Origin: Mycteria americana
Lineage: Eukaryota; Chordata; Aves; Ciconiiformes; Ciconiidae
Length of the DNA stretch: 64,000 nucleotides
Assembly: GCF_035582795.1 (NCBI RefSeq)
Contig: NC_134370.1
Span: 50,517,501 to 50,581,500, forward strand
Direction: 5' to 3'
How positions within the stretch are numbered: the stretch's first letter is position 1; each line of letters begins with the position of its first letter. This document shows, in pieces, positions 46,101 to 58,100 of the stretch. The notes below the pieces were generated by a model. It was not told where the DNA came from. It made no database searches and worked only from the letters and a program-made list of their open reading frames with translations. Position numbers and translations under genes: made by a program.

Positions 46101-49100
46101 CTCTTTACTTTGCTCCTTTAATATAGGAAGAATTTTACATGTAATACAAAATTAGGGTTTTAAAGAACTAATGTTGTGTGTCATTACTGTGGTTTTTTTT
46201 TTCCTTGTGCCATAGAAAATGAGAAAACATCTTCAAAATGTCTTGGGTAACAATTCACACCTCCTCCGAGTCTGGAGATGCAGTATTTGCTACTTGGCTA
46301 TTTATGTGCTGGTCACAGATTTCTATTTAGCTGCTGAGCTATCAAAGCTTTGGTACTATGTTGCTATGTTGATTTAAGTCAGAGTGACTTTATTGTCTTT
46401 GTCTAGAACTCTAGGACAGATCTGTGATTCTAAATTTGTCTTGTGCTCCATCCTACAACCTCTCCCCAGAGCTCTGTTTTAAAATACTGGATTCAGCACT
46501 TGCAGGATGCATGGGGAATTGGGAAAGGATTACTCATGAATGGGATCCACATGAAGATATTTAGTTTCTGAAGTTTCTAGGTAGAGTGCCAGAATCAGTA
46601 AAGTTTCGAGAAGTACCCATAGGTAATTTAAGCTATGGCTTTTTGCTGCCAGAATAATTGTCAGATGATTACTTAATGATTCCATCTTGAATTCACATGC
46701 CCCAGTGAGGTCTTGAAAATGCCTAACACCCAATGAAAAGTACTTTGGAATGTGCACATGTAGACCCAAGACATACTACCAAAAGCAGCTCTAATGTAGA
46801 TTAAGGCTGGTGGAATGTATATAGCTGGGTTGTCCTGGAGAACATATAACAAAAGCTTAGGAAAAAAAATTCCCATTGTTAGAACAGAGATAAATATTTA
46901 GGACACTTGTCACAAAGAATGAAGGAGCAAAAGATGCACACTGACTGGAAGAAGGATTTTTTTTATCTACTTTATTATGGATTACTTAAATAATCACAGA
47001 ATCGTTTAGGTTGGAAAAGACCTTTGAGATCATCGAGTCCAACCGTAAACCTAATGCTACCAAGACCACCACTAAACCATGTCCCTAAATCAAACAACCA
47101 AATAATCAAACCAATAATCAAACAACCAAGCTGTAGGAGTTTAGAGATGAAATTCACCAAGTCATCCTCAGGCAAAGCAAGCAGGGAAAGATTAAAATAA
47201 ATTTTATTAAGAAGTTCTGCTTTGGAAAAAATGCATATTTTTCCAGTTCAGCCTATTTTTTGTGTATTTAATAAGATTCATATTTAATAGTTAGGAAAGC
47301 CAATTCAACAAAAGCATTTGAGAAAAAAGTACTTGTACAAATGGGGATTTGCACACCTTGCTCCCTAAGATAAACACCTGCATATTACAAAATACTTCTT
47401 TGGGCAAGGCAAGCAGAGAAAGGAGTTTAATTATAAGGTGAAGACTGTGTTGTAGGAAATATGTAGTAACATGCTTACTGCCACTTGAAAGTAGCCTGGT
47501 GGGTGAGCTTGTAAAAATGATATGCTCAGAGGAACAGCGAAGCAGATGTAGGAGCTGCACTGCTCTGGATCATCACAGTGTGGGCAAAACACAAGTGAGC
47601 CTTCCTGAGAGCCATTGAGTCTGGAAGCAGTGCTATGAGAGCATTCCCAGGAGAAGCTAAATGGATTGCTTTTTGGATAAAGCATGTAAGTGACAGAGAA
47701 ATTGCATGCACTCAGCAGATGCTGTAACTGAGCGTTCCCTCATTATTGGCTATGTTCTTTGTTGTAGATGGTCTGCAGGATTATTTATTTTGAAGGAAAG
47801 AAAGAACAAAAACTATGCAATAGTTTTATAATAAAGCTTTAGAAATTAAGCAGACGGGAACTGCAGTAACATGGTTGACCATAGCCATAGCTTTGTACCT
47901 TGAACATATTGGTGTTCTAAAATTAGGCATCACATTAATCTCAATTTATCTGATAATATATGAATGCAGTACCTTAAACAGTGAACATTTCCCATACATT
48001 AAACCAGAATAAAATTCATTAATAGAAATATTTTCACTATATGGTGAGCCCGCACATATGGTACAACATTATCCAGGAACAAGATGAGAGTGGAGAAGCT
48101 GTGTAGTGGGAGAAGCCTCTGCATTGGAAATATCGGGAAAAGGAGGAGGAGATGGTAGTAGCTTCATTGTGAATCCAGACAGCATAGGTCTGGAAGCTAA
48201 GGTAGGGTATTCTGGATGAATGCATAGCCTGAACTACTGACTGTTTTAATTGCAAAAAAAATGTTTTAAGTCTTTTTTTGTGAGCAGTTGCGAATGTGAT
48301 TTCCAGACTTCAAGTACTTTGACTTGCTATACATATATAAAGGGTTATGAGAAAATATTCTGAAGTCTAAAGGAATACCTTGTACTGAATAATGTATTAA
48401 CAATATACATATGTAGTTATTTGATAAACTGCTTATTTTTGCAAGTTTATAGAAAGCTGATTTATTTTTTTAAATTCTAATAACCCCTGTAGAGACCCAA
48501 CTGGCAAAAATTTAACATTGACAAAGCTACAGGAGTTGCATGATAGTGATAAGGAATAGGAATACAAAAAGAATCAGATACATCTTTTTATTTGCCACTG
48601 TACATAATCTGTTTAACAAATAGCTTCCCCTTAAATCTCATGATAATATGACTGCTGCATAACAGTGTTCATATTCCATTGGTGCAGTCTGTGATCTTAG
48701 AAATTACTCTGCAGAATTAAGGCCAAAATATATTGAACCCTACAACATAGAGTTCATAGTTCTTAAATTTGAGAGAAAAGATTCTAACCTAATTATACAG
48801 GACAAACAGTGTATTCTGTGAGGCTTATTAAAGTGAGAATTTCTGTAAAACATTTTCTCCATAGAAATCATTGGTTCATTATCATATTAAAGACTGACAT
48901 TATAGATTCTTTTCAGGTTTATTCTTAGTATTTTCACAAGAGTTTACTATGAGGAGAGAATTTAGAGGACAGCAAATATCTGACTGTATTTGACCTAGAA
49001 TATGAGATATAAGCAGAAATTCCAATTACAGAGAAGGAAACATAGAACCTATGGAAGGAAAAGGCCGATTCCTAAGTCCCTTAAAGCTAAAAAATTACAG

Positions 49101-52100
49101 AAATCAGTATCACAGTAAGTAGTGCTGTTAATCAGACACTCGGTATCATTATGGTAACAGAAAAAACAGTTTTTCTAATGTGTAACTTCAGCAAAAGAGC
49201 ACTGCCATTTCATAATGATAAAAGTGGAGAGATTTAGCTGGTACATTTAGTTTCTGTAGTTACGATAAGACATAGTCCTGTATTCATTGGTGTTGTGGTT
49301 TAGCCCCAGACGGCAACTAAGCACCACGCAGCCGCTCGCTCACTCCCCCCGCGGTGGGATGGGGGAGAGAATCGGAAGAGTAAAAGTGAGAACACTCGTG
49401 GGTTGAGATAAGGACAGTTTAATAGGAAAAGCAAAAGCCGCGCGAGCAAAGCGAAGCAAGGAATTCATTCACTACTTCCCATGGGCAGGCAGGTTTTCAG
49501 CCATCTCCAGGAAAGCAGGGCTCCATCACGCATAATGGTTACTTGGGAAGACAAACACCATCACTCTGAATGTCCCCCCTCTTCCTTCTGCTTCCCCAGC
49601 TTTATATACTGAGCATGGTGTCATATGGTATGGAATAGCTCTTTGGTCAGTTTGGATCAACAATCCTGGCTGTGTCCCCTCCCAGCTTCTTGGGCACCTG
49701 GCAGAGCATGGGGAGCTGAAAAAAAAGTCCTTGACTACTGTAAATACCACTTAGCAACAGCCAAAACATCAGTGTGTTATCAATATTATTCTCATACTAA
49801 AACCCAAAACACAGCACTACACCAGCCACTAGGAAGGAAATCAACTCTATCCCAGCCGAAACCAGGACAATTGGTTTCCATCAAATACACTTAGTTAAAA
49901 AAAAGTAACTGCTATGCCAGCAAATTCAGATTGGATGCTTTGCTTCTGGTGAATCATCAACAGCGGTAAGGACTGTCAGTTACAACAGTCATTATTTTAC
50001 CATTATAATATCGGTTGCACAGGCATTACTTCCACTGGTTTGCAAAGATAAATCTCGCTAGAGCTGTTACAATCTTGGAAACAAAGAAGGAAAGGAAACT
50101 TTTCCTTTGTTAACCCAATATAGAGAATGTTCAAATTCTTGCTTGTTAGGTTGGCCTGATGTGTGAGAACAGCTTCAGTATGATATAACATCTAACTGGC
50201 ACCAAGTAGCAGTGGTAGCTGCAAGCGAGTTGTGCTATGTTAGGATTTGCCTCAAACCTCTGGATAAGCCAGTCAGCTTGAGCACGCTGTGCCTCTGTCT
50301 CAGGTGAAGTGTGTGCGTACATGCATTGAATTCAGGCAGCAGGTGAGGTCATGTTTGATAGAAATTAAATCCCAAATTCCATCAGGAAATACTGTCATTC
50401 AAAAACCATTCCTGCTAATGGACTTACACAGAAGTATGCTTTGTTTAGTTCTAGCTGGTCAGCGTTGTGTAACATGAACTCTGTTCTAATTGGCTTGCTA
50501 AAGTGACCTCTACTGTTAAATCCTGTGTGTCTGCTTTGTAGAGGCTTTTGCATATTACCTTTGGAATCATAAACCTTTTTATTTAACACAAAAATTGGAT
50601 GTGGAAAATCCCCTCTTAAACTGGTAGTTGGATTTTGGAACGTGCTGTCACTGCACTAATAACGTTAAAAAATTTATGCAGAACCTCAGCCTTAATAACA
50701 AATTTAGCAGCCAAAGTCCAGATTTCCAAAGCATTTTGGTTTTGCTGGGGCATCTTGCCACCAAACTGTAATTCTGTGGCGCGTTTTCTCCTTGCTGCAG
50801 TATGCTCAGTAAGCTCTTGATCAAGCAGTCCCACCGAATTCTGCTTGATTCAGTCTTACTTGAACAATTCCAGGTAACATAACCATTTTTGGATCTTTAC
50901 TTAATTTTTAAAGGAATAACTCCTAACAAAAGCTAAAAGTAACAACATTAAAATAATATTCTGTCACTCAGAAGGGATGGTTCTGAATATACACATAAAC
51001 TGTTGATGGAAGATAAAATTACTTAATTGTGCTTTCAGGGCAAAAAAACCCCAACTCTCAAATTGACTGCTTAGTCCGTAGAAGCAGGTAACAACTACGT
51101 TGCATGCAGCATTACTAACTTTAACTCTCCTGAAGATAGTAGATGCATAGAGCTCTTCATATGACATTTGCACGTTGAAGCATTACCAGAGCAAGTCCAG
51201 AAGTTCAGACTTCTTGGTTGATTATTTTTCTGTTAAGGGAACGTAATATAAACTGAACCAGTATCCTATAAGAGTCAGATGAGAATAAAGCAAACAAGAG
51301 ATTTTCATCTGGGAAAAGTCATTAATGATGATTATTAAAAGTTTTGAGTAGCCTTACAAGAGGCTCTTCTGATATATACTAATCAGATCTGTTTTCTTCT
51401 GAGGGCTTTTTTGCTATTCATTTTCGACAAGAGTAATGTTCAGTTATCTTTTGACTAAGACTTTGTTTTATTTGTTTTGTAAAATAATAAACATGTAAAA
51501 AGCTTTAGTATTCAAAAGATACTTAAAGGAAAAGATTGCACTAGATTTCTAAACATCAAATGTAGTTTTTCTTTAAAATAGGAAAAATTTCAAGAGCTAT
51601 TAAGTGTTTTGTGATGGCAGACAAACACATGTTTTTAAATTATTTCAGATATTTTGTTTTGGTTTTATTCCCAAATATGCCTTCCTGGTCCATCATTCTG
51701 TCCTTGCAATCCCACTTCATTAAGTCACCGTTTCCCGTATATCAAACACAGACTTGCCTTTCAAAATGCAGTATAATCCCCCTCTATATTTAAATTACTC
51801 AGTTTCTCATCAACATCTGCCTTCACCAAGCCAGTGACTTATTTTCAGAGCCAAACTCTCAGCTTATCAGACAAGCCCTTTCATGTTTTGTCCCATTATG
51901 CCATTAACAAGAGAGGAAATATCCTTGCAGGCAAGGTTAGTGATGACTCCTCTTTTTCCTTCAGCTGCTTTTGCGACCTGTACCTCTGTTCTGAGACACA
52001 GAGATCTGCAGCATAGTAGTAGTAAGGGAGGAAATGAACTGCAATTGTCACTTCTGATGGGTGAAACATTACAAAATCTGCTAAATTCTTGTAAAAGGGA

Positions 52101-55100
52101 TCCAGCTTGGTGAAGGCTTTCTTAAAGTATGCTTTCATTGTGAATAACAATAATAAATTCTAGGAGTGTCCCACATATAGGTATTCTACAAAATGTAGTT
52201 GTTAATATGAGATAGGAAATAATGTCTGACATGGTGTTTGGTCCTACTGTTCGCTACCTCACACCGCTGTATGAAAAAGGGCTTTTGAAGTTGTTTGTTA
52301 TTTATTTGAAAGCTGGGAAGGGCTTTGTTTGGGCTTTCTTTTTCTACGTTTTGAGTTAACTTACTACACTATGGAGGGGAAGGACTTTCTCAGCTTCATT
52401 CAGGACTCTTTGGTTGTACCTGTTGAGAGGGAATGAAGGTAATCGACACTTGTTCTTGGCCTCTGAAGGATGCTGATTCCCACCCCTTGTTTTATTAAAT
52501 TAAGTCAGCTAAATTAAAAAATCTGCATGCTGCTATTCGTGAAAAATCTGCAGTGCATTGCTTTATGCAGTAAGTAATTTCTAAATGGTAAGTTACTGTT
52601 TAGATTTTTTGCTCATATCACAGAATCGTATAGGTTGGAAAAGACCTTTAAGATCATCGAGTTCAACCGTAAACCTAACACTACCAAGACCACCGCTACA
52701 CCATGTCCCTAAGCAGCTCATCCAAACGTCTTCTAAATACCTCCAGGGATGGCGACTCAACCACTTCCCTGGGCAGCCTGTTCCAATGCTTGATAACCCT
52801 TTCAGGGAAGTAAAATTTCCTAATATCCAGTCTAAACCTCCTCTGGCACAACTTGAGGCCATTTCCTCTCGTCCTATCGTTTGTTACCTGGGAGAAGAGA
52901 CCGACCCCCACCTCACTACAACCTCCTTTCAGGTAGTTGTAGAGAGCAAGAAGGTCTCCCCTCAGCCTCCTTTTCTCCAGGCTAAACAACCCCAGTTCCC
53001 TCAGCTGCTCCTCATCAGACTTCTGCTCCAGACCCTTCACCAGCTTTGTTGCCCTTCTCTGGACACGCTCCAGCACCTCAATGTCTCTCCTGTAGTGGGG
53101 GGCCCAAAACTGAACACAGTATTGGAGGTGCAGCCTCACCAGTGCTGAGTACAGGGGCACGATCACTTCCCTAGTCCTGCTGGCCACGCTATTTTTGATA
53201 CAAGCCAGGATGCCATTGGCTTTCTTGGCCACCTGGGCACCCTGCTGGCTCATATTCAGGCAGCTGTCAACCAACACCCCCAGGTCCTTTTCTGCCAGGC
53301 AGCTTTCCAGCCACTCTTCCCCAAGCCTGTAGCGTTGCATGGGGTTGCTGTGGCCCAAGGGCAGGACCTTGCACTTAGCCTTGTTGAACCTCATACAATT
53401 GGCCCCGGCCCCTCGATCCAGCCTGTCCAGGTCCCTCTGTAGAGCCTGCCTACCCTCAAGCAGATCAACACTGCCACACAACTTGGTGTCATCTGCAAAC
53501 TTACTGAGAGTACACTCGATCCCTTCATCCAGATCATTGATAAAGATGTTAAACAGAACTGGCCTCAACACAGAGCCCTGGGGAACACCGCTTGTGACTG
53601 GCTGCCAACTGGAGTAAACTCCATTCACCACCACTCTTTGGGCCCGGCCGTCCAGCCAGTTCTTTACCCAGCGAAGAGTACACCCATCCAAGCCACGAGC
53701 AGCCAGTTTCTCCAGGAGAATGCTGTGGGAAACCGTGTCAAAGGCTTTACTGAAGTCTAGATAGACAACATCCACAGCCTTTCCCTCATCCACTAGGCGG
53801 GTCACCTTGTCATACAAGGAGATCAGGTTGGTCAAGCAGGACCTGCCTTTCCTAAACTCATGCTGGCTGGGCTTGATCTGTTGGTTATTCTCTACATGCC
53901 GTGTGACAGCACTCAGGATGATCTGCTCCATCAGCTTCCCCGGTACCGAGGTCAGGCTGACAGGCCTGTAGTTCCCCGGGTCCTCCTTCCGGCCCTTCTT
54001 GTAGATGGGTGTCACATTTGCTAATCTCCAGTCAGCTGGGACCTCCTAGTTGCTTTATGCAGTCTGTCATTTCTAAATGGTTAGTTATTGTTTAGATTTT
54101 TTTCTCATATAATCCTTTGCAGTCTGTTACCTTACAGACTTTCTGTTTTTGAGTTTGTATTATCTGTGCTTTAAACTTCGTCTGGTTAATTTAAGCCAAG
54201 AAAGGTTAATTTCATCCATGTGATAATGATAATTTTTTGCTTTGGTGAAGTTTTTGAGAAACTTTATTATTATTGTTAGGAACTAAATCTTCTTTTCCTA
54301 GCCTTAAAAAAAACACCAACCAAATGACAACCAAAAAAACCCCTAACCTCAGAGCTTCAACAGGTATCAACAGTGACAATTTACAAGGTATTGTGATATT
54401 AGTACAGTGACAGTATGATCAAGGTTAAGGTTGATAATTCGTTCTTTGTACTTGCACGGTTCATGGCCCCTTTGTCGAGATTCAAAATTAGTGTCTCCAT
54501 CTGGTATACACCGTGATGTTGAAACCAAAAGTCCACTGCATGAAATAAGAATGTCATCCTTAGAGTGAAGGCATTTCCCTGTTTAACCTGATTGTAGTGG
54601 AGTTTGCAACAGAGGCAAAATGTTCTTTGTTCCTCTGAGCTTTCTATTTTCTCCTCTTTGTATTTCTAAGTGCTTGCAAGTGGTGTTTTTGCTTTCCCTT
54701 GGTTATATTGCATGTTGATTGTAGTGGATCCTACTAGCACTCCTGGATAACTTTTTAATAGGTATTTTTTCTTTTAGAACCATTACAGATGCACAGGCTG
54801 TCTGCAGAGATTCGCTGCCTCATTTGGAGGAGACCCAAGATGAAGTTGTAGAGCCAACAGGTAAGCATGTAAAAGATGATCCTTGGAAATCTGAGCTCTT
54901 TTTAGAATTTTTTAAATGTAATTTTTATGTCTATTCTAGCAAGTTATGACTGACAATTTTTCAGGGCTGGGATAATGAGAGGCAGCCAAAAATAAAATTA
55001 AACTGAAGTGAAGCAGGGCAACTGAAAAATTTTCAGGAGCTGTCTGTAAACTTGCATGAATTCAGTAGTTTCTCCCATTTTTTGTCTGTGTTTGAGATGA

Positions 55101-58100
55101 TTACTAGATAAAGCAGAAGTCTGGAGCAGAAGTCTTATGAGGAGCGGCTGAGGGAGCTGGGACTGTTTAGCCTGGAGAAAAGGAGGCTGAGGGGAGACCT
55201 CATCGCTCTCTACAACTACCTGAAAGGAGGTTGTAGAGAGGTGGGGGTCGGTCTCTTCTCCCAGGTAACAAGTGATAGGACAAGAGGAAATGGCCTCAAG
55301 TTGCGCCAGGGGAGGTTTAGACTGGATATTAGGAAATTTTTCTTCACCGAGAGGGTTATCAAGCATTGGAACAGGCTGCCCAGGGAATTGGTTGAGTCGC
55401 CATCCCTGGAGGTATTTAAAGGACGTTTGGATGAGGTACTTAGAGACATGGTGTAGTGGTGGTTTTTGGCAGTGTTAGGTTTATGGTTGGACTCGATGAT
55501 CTTAAAGGTCTTTTCCAACCTATATGATTCTGTGATTCTGTGAAAAGTGAAAAATAGCCTGATCCCATGGAAAATCATACCAATTCTTGTGTTACGTTTG
55601 GCATCCCAGCCTGCTTACCAGCTGTCAACTATTGAGGATTTGACATACTGTGTAATAACTGGAGGCTGTAAAGCAATATATATACTTCAGTCAGTTCTGT
55701 GTTGCGTTGTAGCATATGCATACTACTGTAATTTTAAACTAATTGCAGTGGTAAATTAACCTAGTTGTGCTACCATGTGGCTTAAAGGAGGTTTACTAGC
55801 AGAACTTTCTGAGGTTCTTTGGAAGGTTTACTTCTGGAAGGAGCCCTGAGGGAGCTCCCTGTTGCCCTGGTGAGGTTGCTACTGGTGTCTAAATTTGTTC
55901 ATTTAAACAGGGAATATTTGTTCTATGAGACAACTGAAGCAATAACTGCAAGTGGATTTTGAAGAAATAACAGATCTATGTAGGAATCTCACATGCAGAC
56001 TTTATACCTGTGTGCATATATATTTATTTTTAAAAAAGTAATTCTTTGATATGCAATAGGTTTCTTTCTAAGAATTGAACTGCTAGCCATTTGCTTTTTG
56101 TTTTTCAGTAAGCAGGAAATAAATTTGGATGGATAAAAGTGATAACTAACTTCTGTTTTCAAATTCAGGGTATTTTACTGAACTATTTGAGACACACATT
56201 GTATATGTAGATTATTACTGAGGCTGTGATTCTGTAGAGTACTTGCTTGTGTGCTCATGAAGGCTCTGACCTATTTTTCTAAGAATTTATCTGAGATGCT
56301 GGTTACTGCTGTCAACTATCTACCCTGCTTCTCTCCCAGAGGTTGCCACTGGCTGCAGTTTAGAGTAAGATGCTGGGCTGTAAACCACAGGGCTCAGGAA
56401 GGAATGCATATGCCATTCAGCCACTCCTGCAGAGGTGACCACAGCCTCTGGAAGAAAGGTGAGGTGAACAACTGAGGGTGGAAGCTGTTCCAGCTGTTCC
56501 ATCATAATTTTCCTGCAAAAGCAAGTCACGCCCTATCCATTTTAATTAAGTGGTTCCTTTATTTGAGTTTAGGTATGTTTCTAAGTTGATGAATCAGGAG
56601 CTTACAATTTAAGTTAGCCTTTGTCTTTTATTTGACTTTGGGAATCTGTGGCACTACTTGTTATCCATTTAAATGAGAAGCAGTGTTTGACATGGAAACA
56701 TTACACAGCTACGCAGATGCTGAGTGGTAAAGTGAGGCCTGAATATCAAAAACTTCTCCCAAAAATCTTTCGGGAGAAGGAAGCTCAGTGTCTAGTTGCA
56801 GTGGGTCTGTTTTGTATATCAAGAGAAAAGAAGATGATTCTGATGTTTTCTACCTGTGCAGAACTGTCTTTCTCATTTTGTAATCGATATGTTCTGCAAC
56901 CTCAGGAGTAAATTTGCCTAATGAGGAGCCTGAGTTGTTCTGGAATTTTTTCACCATTCTTTTCCACCAATGTCTAGAAGCTCATTCCTGTGGAATCAGG
57001 CCAGATTTTGGTTTTTCTAATGCATATTTAAATCCAGAGTAACCTTACTGTTGGCAGCAAGTATTATATTGGCTTAAAACCAGTGTAAAGTTGAGAGAGA
57101 ACTCATTCATGCTGTTTTTATACTGATGGAATCACAAAATAATTTATGCTGGAAAAGACCACTGGAGGATGGCTAGCCAGCTTATAGGAGGGTTTCTGCT
57201 TATAGGAGGGTTCATGGCTTTGTTCAGCTGAGTTTTGAAAACCTCCAAAGATGGAGATTCCACAGCCTCTCAGGCTGTCGCCTGCATTGTGAAATTATTT
57301 TTCTTTATCTAGCAAGAATTTTCCTTGCTGCAGCTCATGTCCATTGCCCCTTGTTCTTCTGCTGTGTGCCTATGAGAAGAATCTGTCTTCTTTATAGCAC
57401 TCCCCTTCACTCTGTGGCAGACTGCAGTTAGACTCATTCTTTATCTTCTCTTCTCCAGATTGGATAAACCCAGCTCCTTTAAGGGCTTCTCATATATGGT
57501 GTGCTCCAGGCCCCTGACCATCTGGGAGTCCCTCTTCTGGGCTTGCTTCAATTTGTCAGGATCTCTGTCCTACACTGGGGCTTCCAAAGCTGCACACTGC
57601 TTCAGGTGCACCCTCATGAGTACTGACTAGGGGGAAATAATCACTTTCCTTGATCTGCTGGCTATAATCTTGCTAATGGAGCCCAGGATGTAGTTAACCT
57701 TTATCTCCACCGGGACGTACTACTGACTCACATTAAACTTGTTCACCAGGAACCACAGGGATTTTTCTGCTGAGCCAGCCGGGGGATCCAGTCTGTGCTG
57801 TTGCATGGGGTTATCCTACTCCGAGTGCAAGACTGATGTCCACCCTTGTCAAGCTTTGAGGTTTACGTCAGCCCATTCCTCCAGTTTGTCAGGGTCCATC
57901 TGAATCGCAGTCCTGCCTTTTGGCATGTCGGCCAATTCCCCAAGTTTGGTGTCATCTTGGAAGCTGGTGAGGGTGCATTCTATTGTCCAAGACAATAATG
58001 CAGTCGTCATTGTATGCAATACAATGCATGCATGCAATGCATGCATACAACAGTGTCATTCTCAGGACTAACCCCTGAAGAATGTCACTTGTAATTGGCT